DNA of 64,000 nt from Bacillus sp. B-jedd (GTDB lineage Bacteria > Bacillota > Bacilli > Bacillales > Cytobacillaceae). The DNA lies in assembly GCF_000821085.1 (NCBI RefSeq), contig NZ_CCXR01000001.1, positions 3,245,001 through 3,309,000 of the forward strand. The letters are read 5' to 3'. This document shows, in pieces, positions 60,516 through 64,000 of this stretch. The notes beneath the pieces are model-generated. The model was not told the origin of the DNA. It made no database searches and saw only the letters and a program-made list of their open reading frames with translations. A program made the position numbers and the translations under genes. Numbering within the stretch: position 1 is the first letter of the stretch; the number at the start of each line of letters is the position of its first letter.

Positions 60516-62570
60516 TCATGCCAAATATTCATTAATCAATTCCAAAATCGATTCCGCGGTGATGAGTTGTTTCAGTTTCTCGATGTTTTCTTTCTGGCTG
60601 AGGAGTTTTGTCAGCTGGGCCAAGGCTTTCAGATGGGTGGAATTATCGATGGCGGCAATGCAGAAAAGCAGCCGCACCGGATAGTCTTCATTTCCGAGGA
60701 AATGGACCGGCTCCCCGAGCTTGAGCAAGCTCATCCCCACTTTGTTGACGCCTGTTTCTGGGCGGGCGTGCGGGATGGCGACTTCCGGGCCAATTACCAC
60801 GTAAGGCCCCATCGTTTTCACATTTTCGATCATGGCGTCGATATAAGAACGTTCAATCACCCCTTTCACAAGCAGCGGGTCCGCGGCTACTGTAATCGCT
60901 TCTTCCCAATCCGATACTTTGTCTGCCACTTGAATGGTTTGGTTTGTTAACAAATCTCGCAACACTGGCTGAATCCCCCTATAACCATCAACTTTTTCTT
61001 GCAAAGAGAAGCGGCTGAGCGCCTCCCTCAAGCCTTTTTCGTCAAATATATCGGCATATTCCCCAATGACCTGGATCAGTTCCCTCGGCGACAGGTCATG
61101 ATAGCGAATCCCAAACAAATACCGGTACACATCATTGACCAGATTATTTTTCTCGATTGGCGTCATGATCGGCTTCACATGGAAATACGGCTGACTCGTA
61201 TTGAGAACGATTGTTGAAAAAATCAGGTCGTATTTTTTTGCAAAATCACCCTCATCAAATTCCTGAAGGGAAACTGTTTTTTCGATATGGATTTCCGAAA
61301 ACAGCGACTCGAGCTGGTGTTTGACCATCAAGGATGAACTGATTCCACTCGGACAAACGACGATCGCCCTCTTCTTTTTCGGCATCGCCTTTCTGGGCTT
61401 TTCCAGCAAGGCGCCAAAGTGAATCGTAATAAAGCCGATTTCTTCCTCGGGAATCGTAATCCCGAGCAGCATGCCAATTGGTCCCATCAATTCCTTTACA
61501 ATCGTATAAAGCGCTTTATGCTCGCGCCGGATTTGATCGAGGAGCGGATTATGGACCGGAATCCGGTATTTCATCCTGAAATAAGCTGGCTTCACATGCT
61601 GGTAAAGTGACTTAATGACTTCGTCTCTTTTTTCAAAAGCAATGCAAGCTTTCGACTCGAAATCAGCAACAAGCTGCCCGCATAGCGTGAAGAGGAGATC
61701 GCTGTCCGCGATTTCATCTTTTCCAAGCGATAAGCCTAGAAGCTGGATGGTAAAGTAACAGATTTCCGTTTCCTTTTTTGAAAAATCAAGCAGGTCGATC
61801 ATTTTTTCGGCAGCCTGCCACATTGGGTCTTTTTTTATCGCTTCAATTTCATCGGCATGATAAAGGACGAGCTTTCCTTCCCGCTGGCGAAAATAATAGA
61901 AAAGTAGAAAAAAAGCGAATTGGTTGATTCGTTCCTCAACAAACTCAAGACTGTAAGCCCTTTCAATTCTCTGCAGGACATCCCTTATTTTTGCAAAAGG
62001 TAATGCCCTTTTTTCTTCTTGAAGCAAGTAATCAATCATTCTTTCGCCATTCGGCATTTGGAGCAGCCTGGACAGATGGTGCATCACTAGCGCGCGCTTA
62101 TCAAATTCAGTCCCTTTCAGGTGATAGCCGTTCTGGCGTGTGTAGCGAATCCGGATCAAAAAATGGGTATTCGTTTCATTGGCCTTTTTGACATCAGCCA
62201 AAACAGTGTTCCGGCTTACCTGGAGAAGCTGGATTAAATGCGCGGCTGAAATCGGTTCGCTGCGGATGAAGAGATACAGGTAAATAATAATCCGACGCTC
62301 CTCCTCCGACAAAACAATCCCGCGTTTCGGGCCAATGATTTCGTGGGTGAGGACATGCTCCCGGACAGCCTCAGGAACCTCAAGATGCCTGGCCCCTTTG
62401 AACGGAATCGGTGGAAGCCGCCGGTCCTCCAGCCAATCATTGATTTTCCTCAGATCATACGTAACCTGCCTTCTCGATAAATTCCTCAGCTCCATTAACT
62501 GATTCACTGAAGGCCGCTTCATTTTCAACAACTCATCCAACAACTCTGCGGGACGCGCTTCAAGTAACAT
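60516..62570 (-). CDS. BglG/PRD-family transcription activator with EIIB- and EIIA-like domains
   Basis: Cytosolic regulator of about 684 residues. It has two N-terminal helix-turn-helix units (SVNQLMELRNLSRRQVTYDL; AAHLIQLLQVSRNTVLADV), then two PRD domains (about 180-390, with EIGFITIHFGALLE at the end of PRD2), a GatB-like EIIB domain (VCPSGISSSLM with its Cys) and an EIIA domain (VAIPHARPE with the phospho-His). This MtlR/LicR-type layout suggests activation controlled by phosphorylation through the PTS. ATG 62570 follows GGAGG by 10 bases; an in-frame start at 62648 has no clear site. It is immediately upstream of ulaB-like and probably controls that operon. Confidence 0.92.
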   Translation of the reverse strand: MLLEARPAELLDELLKMKRPSVNQLMELRNLSRRQVTYDLRKINDWLEDRRLPPIPFKGARHLEVPEAVREHVLTHEIIGPKRGIVLSEEERRIIIYLYLFIRSEPISAAHLIQLLQVSRNTVLADVKKANETNTHFLIRIRYTRQNGYHLKGTEFDKRALVMHHLSRLLQMPNGERMIDYLLQEEKRALPFAKIRDVLQRIERAYSLEFVEERINQFAFFLLFYYFRQREGKLVLYHADEIEAIKKDPMWQAAEKMIDLLDFSKKETEICYFTIQLLGLSLGKDEIADSDLLFTLCGQLVADFESKACIAFEKRDEVIKSLYQHVKPAYFRMKYRIPVHNPLLDQIRREHKALYTIVKELMGPIGMLLGITIPEEEIGFITIHFGALLEKPRKAMPKKKRAIVVCPSGISSSLMVKHQLESLFSEIHIEKTVSLQEFDEGDFAKKYDLIFSTIVLNTSQPYFHVKPIMTPIEKNNLVNDVYRYLFGIRYHDLSPRELIQVIGEYADIFDEKGLREALSRFSLQEKVDGYRGIQPVLRDLLTNQTIQVADKVSDWEEAITVAADPLLVKGVIERSYIDAMIENVKTMGPYVVIGPEVAIPHARPETGVNKVGMSLLKLGEPVHFLGNEDYPVRLLFCIAAIDNSTHLKALAQLTKLLSQKENIEKLKQLITAESILELINEYLA

Positions 62571-62698
62571 ACACCTAGAACCTCCTACTAACATCATATG
62601 CCATAAAAATAACAAAATGTTCTGACATTTAGTCCAATTCCTGTTCATTATACCTTACAAAACTGGACCCATCCCCCCTTCAACCAAGAGTTGTATGT

Positions 62699-62717
62699 GG
62701 CAGGGGACGGTTCCCTA
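62699..62717 (+). repeat. GGGGACGG-type repeat, half copy
   Basis: GGCAGGGGACGGTTCCCTAC matches the left arm of the short dispersed dyad, just upstream of the divergent DNRLRE gene promoter. Confidence 0.45.
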
Positions 62718-62736
62718 CTTTTTTCTAAATATGTTG

Positions 62737-62765
62737 GTGACAGTATAAAGGTTTAATTGTATAAT
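62737..62765 (+). promoter_or_regulatory. Sigma-A promoter of the DNRLRE-protein gene
   Basis: GTGACA (5 of 6) and a perfect TATAAT are separated by 17 bases. Expected start is near 62772, giving a leader of about 28 bases before the ATG at 62800; CAGGAGA is the ribosome site. Confidence 0.7.
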
Positions 62766-62799
62766 TTTTACAAAGAATCCAATTTGACAGGAGATTGTG

Positions 62800-64000
62800 A
62801 TGGTCATAAATTTGAGGAAATGGCTGGTTGGAATTGTTGCTGGGGTTTTTATGTTTTCGAATTTCGGTCCTTTTGAGGCGGGGCGTGTGGAGGCTTCGAA
62901 CTATGAACGGATGTGGGAGCTTCCTAAGTTGAGGACTGAGAACTCGAGTACGTTTCTGAATACGAATGGATCAATGACGGTTGATCTCTATCCTTTTCCT
63001 GTGTATGAAAAGGATAGTACTGGGAAATTTGTGAGAAAGGATTTAACTGCCCTCGAAGGGCCGGTCAGTCAGGTTTCTTATATATCGGACTCGGAGCGCG
63101 GGACTAATTTTGCCAGCGAAGGTCTTGTCAAAATTGGCAAGGATGAGAACAGGGCTTATCGGACGTTTATTCATTTCGGGAATAAGCTGCCGAAATTCAA
63201 AGAAAATGAACATATTATTAACGCGAAACTGCAGCTTTATATGGAAGGCAGCGTGAGTGAGCCACCTTCCGGAAGCCCCTGGCATAAGGATGCCACTTTT
63301 TCTGTCCATAATGTGTTGACTGCCTGGGATAGCGGGCAGCTCACTTGGGACCAGCAGCCGCAAGTAAGTGAGCTGCCGGTAGTCGCTGAAACGTTTGAAA
63401 AGGATGTTGATAACCCGCGATTTAGATGGGATGTGACAAACCTTGTCAAGGAGTGGCAGAAAAATCCCGATTTCTCGAATGGAATTGCCTTGAAAGCCAC
63501 TGATGAAACGAAACCCGGTACAGCGATATCAGTTAAAAAAATTTCCCAAAATATTAATTACATACCGGTCCTGCAGATTAATTATGTCGATGTGAATGTC
63601 TTTGATATCATCGCATCTGGAACAGGCTATGAGCGTAACAGCGAGAAGGGGTCCATCAATTTAAGCTGGTTTGGACCTCCTGGAGCCACGGGATACAAAG
63701 TACTTATATACAACGGCAAGGAATATGAAGAAATTGAAGTTGGAAGGGAAACCTCATGGTCCTCGTCCGGAAAGAACATCTGGCCGACAAAGGAGCAGAT
63801 CGCGAATGGTGAATACCGGCTACGATTGGACGGAAGCGGAGGGCCATTGGCCGATAATCCCGGGCCTGTTTATCAAAATGCCGGCGCCGAAGGAATTGAC
63901 GACCCATTCGCTTATTATTTCCGCGTTGTTGCTTATTATGATGATTATACGGTTACATCTGATCGGGTAATGGTTTATATTCCCGACCAGACCGCGCCTT
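62800..64000 (+). CDS. Large secreted DNRLRE-domain protein, RHS/WapA-like (3' end cut)
   Basis: 400 residues are visible and the frame is open to the window end. A signal peptide (core WLVGIVAGVFMFSNF) is followed by a DNRLRE domain (about 60-270), with AKLQLYMEGS, SVHNVLTAWDSGQLTWDQQP and WDVTNLVKEWQKNPDFSNGI. Then a fibronectin-like segment reads INLSWFGPPGATGYKVLIYN and DPFAYYFRVVAYY. In Bacillaceae this order usually begins WapA- or RHS-type wall proteins, which often end in a toxin domain with an adjacent immunity gene. That part is outside the window, so the toxin role is inferred. Confidence 0.85.
   Translation, partial: MVINLRKWLVGIVAGVFMFSNFGPFEAGRVEASNYERMWELPKLRTENSSTFLNTNGSMTVDLYPFPVYEKDSTGKFVRKDLTALEGPVSQVSYISDSERGTNFASEGLVKIGKDENRAYRTFIHFGNKLPKFKENEHIINAKLQLYMEGSVSEPPSGSPWHKDATFSVHNVLTAWDSGQLTWDQQPQVSELPVVAETFEKDVDNPRFRWDVTNLVKEWQKNPDFSNGIALKATDETKPGTAISVKKISQNINYIPVLQINYVDVNVFDIIASGTGYERNSEKGSINLSWFGPPGATGYKVLIYNGKEYEEIEVGRETSWSSSGKNIWPTKEQIANGEYRLRLDGSGGPLADNPGPVYQNAGAEGIDDPFAYYFRVVAYYDDYTVTSDRVMVYIPDQTAP

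Overview
The window looks like a chromosomal segment of a spore-former-type Bacillota, most likely Bacillaceae (Bacillus, Mesobacillus or Neobacillus grade). The support is AGGAGG-type ribosome sites, short 4-base gene overlaps, CcpA-like cre sites, YesM/YesN-type two-component genes, a Firmicute EssC, and the dispersed repeats. Almost everything between 1 and 24.9 kb and between 27.8 and 62.6 kb is on the minus strand. No rRNA, tRNA, CRISPR array or transposase was seen.

Region 1 (1-17.4 kb) is a Gram-positive glycan-use locus. It holds a YesN/YesM-like two-component pair (the regulator is cut by the window edge), two short CHR (chromate transporter family) subunits, an anaerobic sulfatase-maturating radical SAM enzyme, a cytosolic Cys-type sulfatase, and a lipoprotein plus two permeases for an oligosaccharide ABC importer. 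It also holds a cytosolic GH20 hexosaminidase, a secreted beta-helix protein with two F5/8 C-like modules, and an AraC regulator. Together these suggest capture, import, desulfation and trimming of a sulfated, hexosamine-containing glycan. The CHR pair is translationally coupled to the maturase and could export the released sulfate.

Region 2 (18-27.7 kb) holds a ROK repressor, an AfuABC-like ABC importer and a divergent argininosuccinate-lyase-like enzyme, in one direction. A secreted PIG-L deacetylase is transcribed divergently. The shared intergenic region has two candidate operators, a perfect cre match and a promoter whose -35 overlaps the cre. Region 3 (27.8-31.8 kb) has a two-gene membrane pair (DUF3100-like), an M20 amidohydrolase, a frameshifted GNAT gene and a small zinc-ribbon membrane protein.

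Region 4 (31.9-56.4 kb) is the most unusual part: a roughly 24.5-kb, same-strand type VII secretion (T7SSb-like) locus. It begins with EssC and a YukD-like protein. It then carries two copies of a lipoprotein / alpha-beta hydrolase with a C-terminal helical domain / three-small-helical-protein module, resembling the TilA-TslA-TlaA 'reverse-architecture' lipase system of Staphylococcus aureus. Extra WXG100 proteins lie between the modules. The locus ends with an FHA/zinc-ribbon protein, a PP2C phosphatase, an active-looking Ser/Thr kinase with one membrane helix, a membrane protein with a Thr-rich repeat tail, and a 1728-residue Ig-like surface protein. No EssA, EssB or EsaA homologue was recognised. 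A kinase/phosphatase/FHA module occupies the place where these would be expected.

Region 5 (56.8-62.6 kb) is a PRD regulator / PTS ascorbate-type EIIB-EIIC / split transketolase operon for a sugar acid or related substrate. The last 1.2 kb is the start of a large secreted DNRLRE-type protein, probably an RHS/WapA-like wall protein, cut by the window edge. Two repeat families are scattered between genes: a 186-348-bp element (three copies) and a short GGGGACGGTTCC dyad (eight sites).
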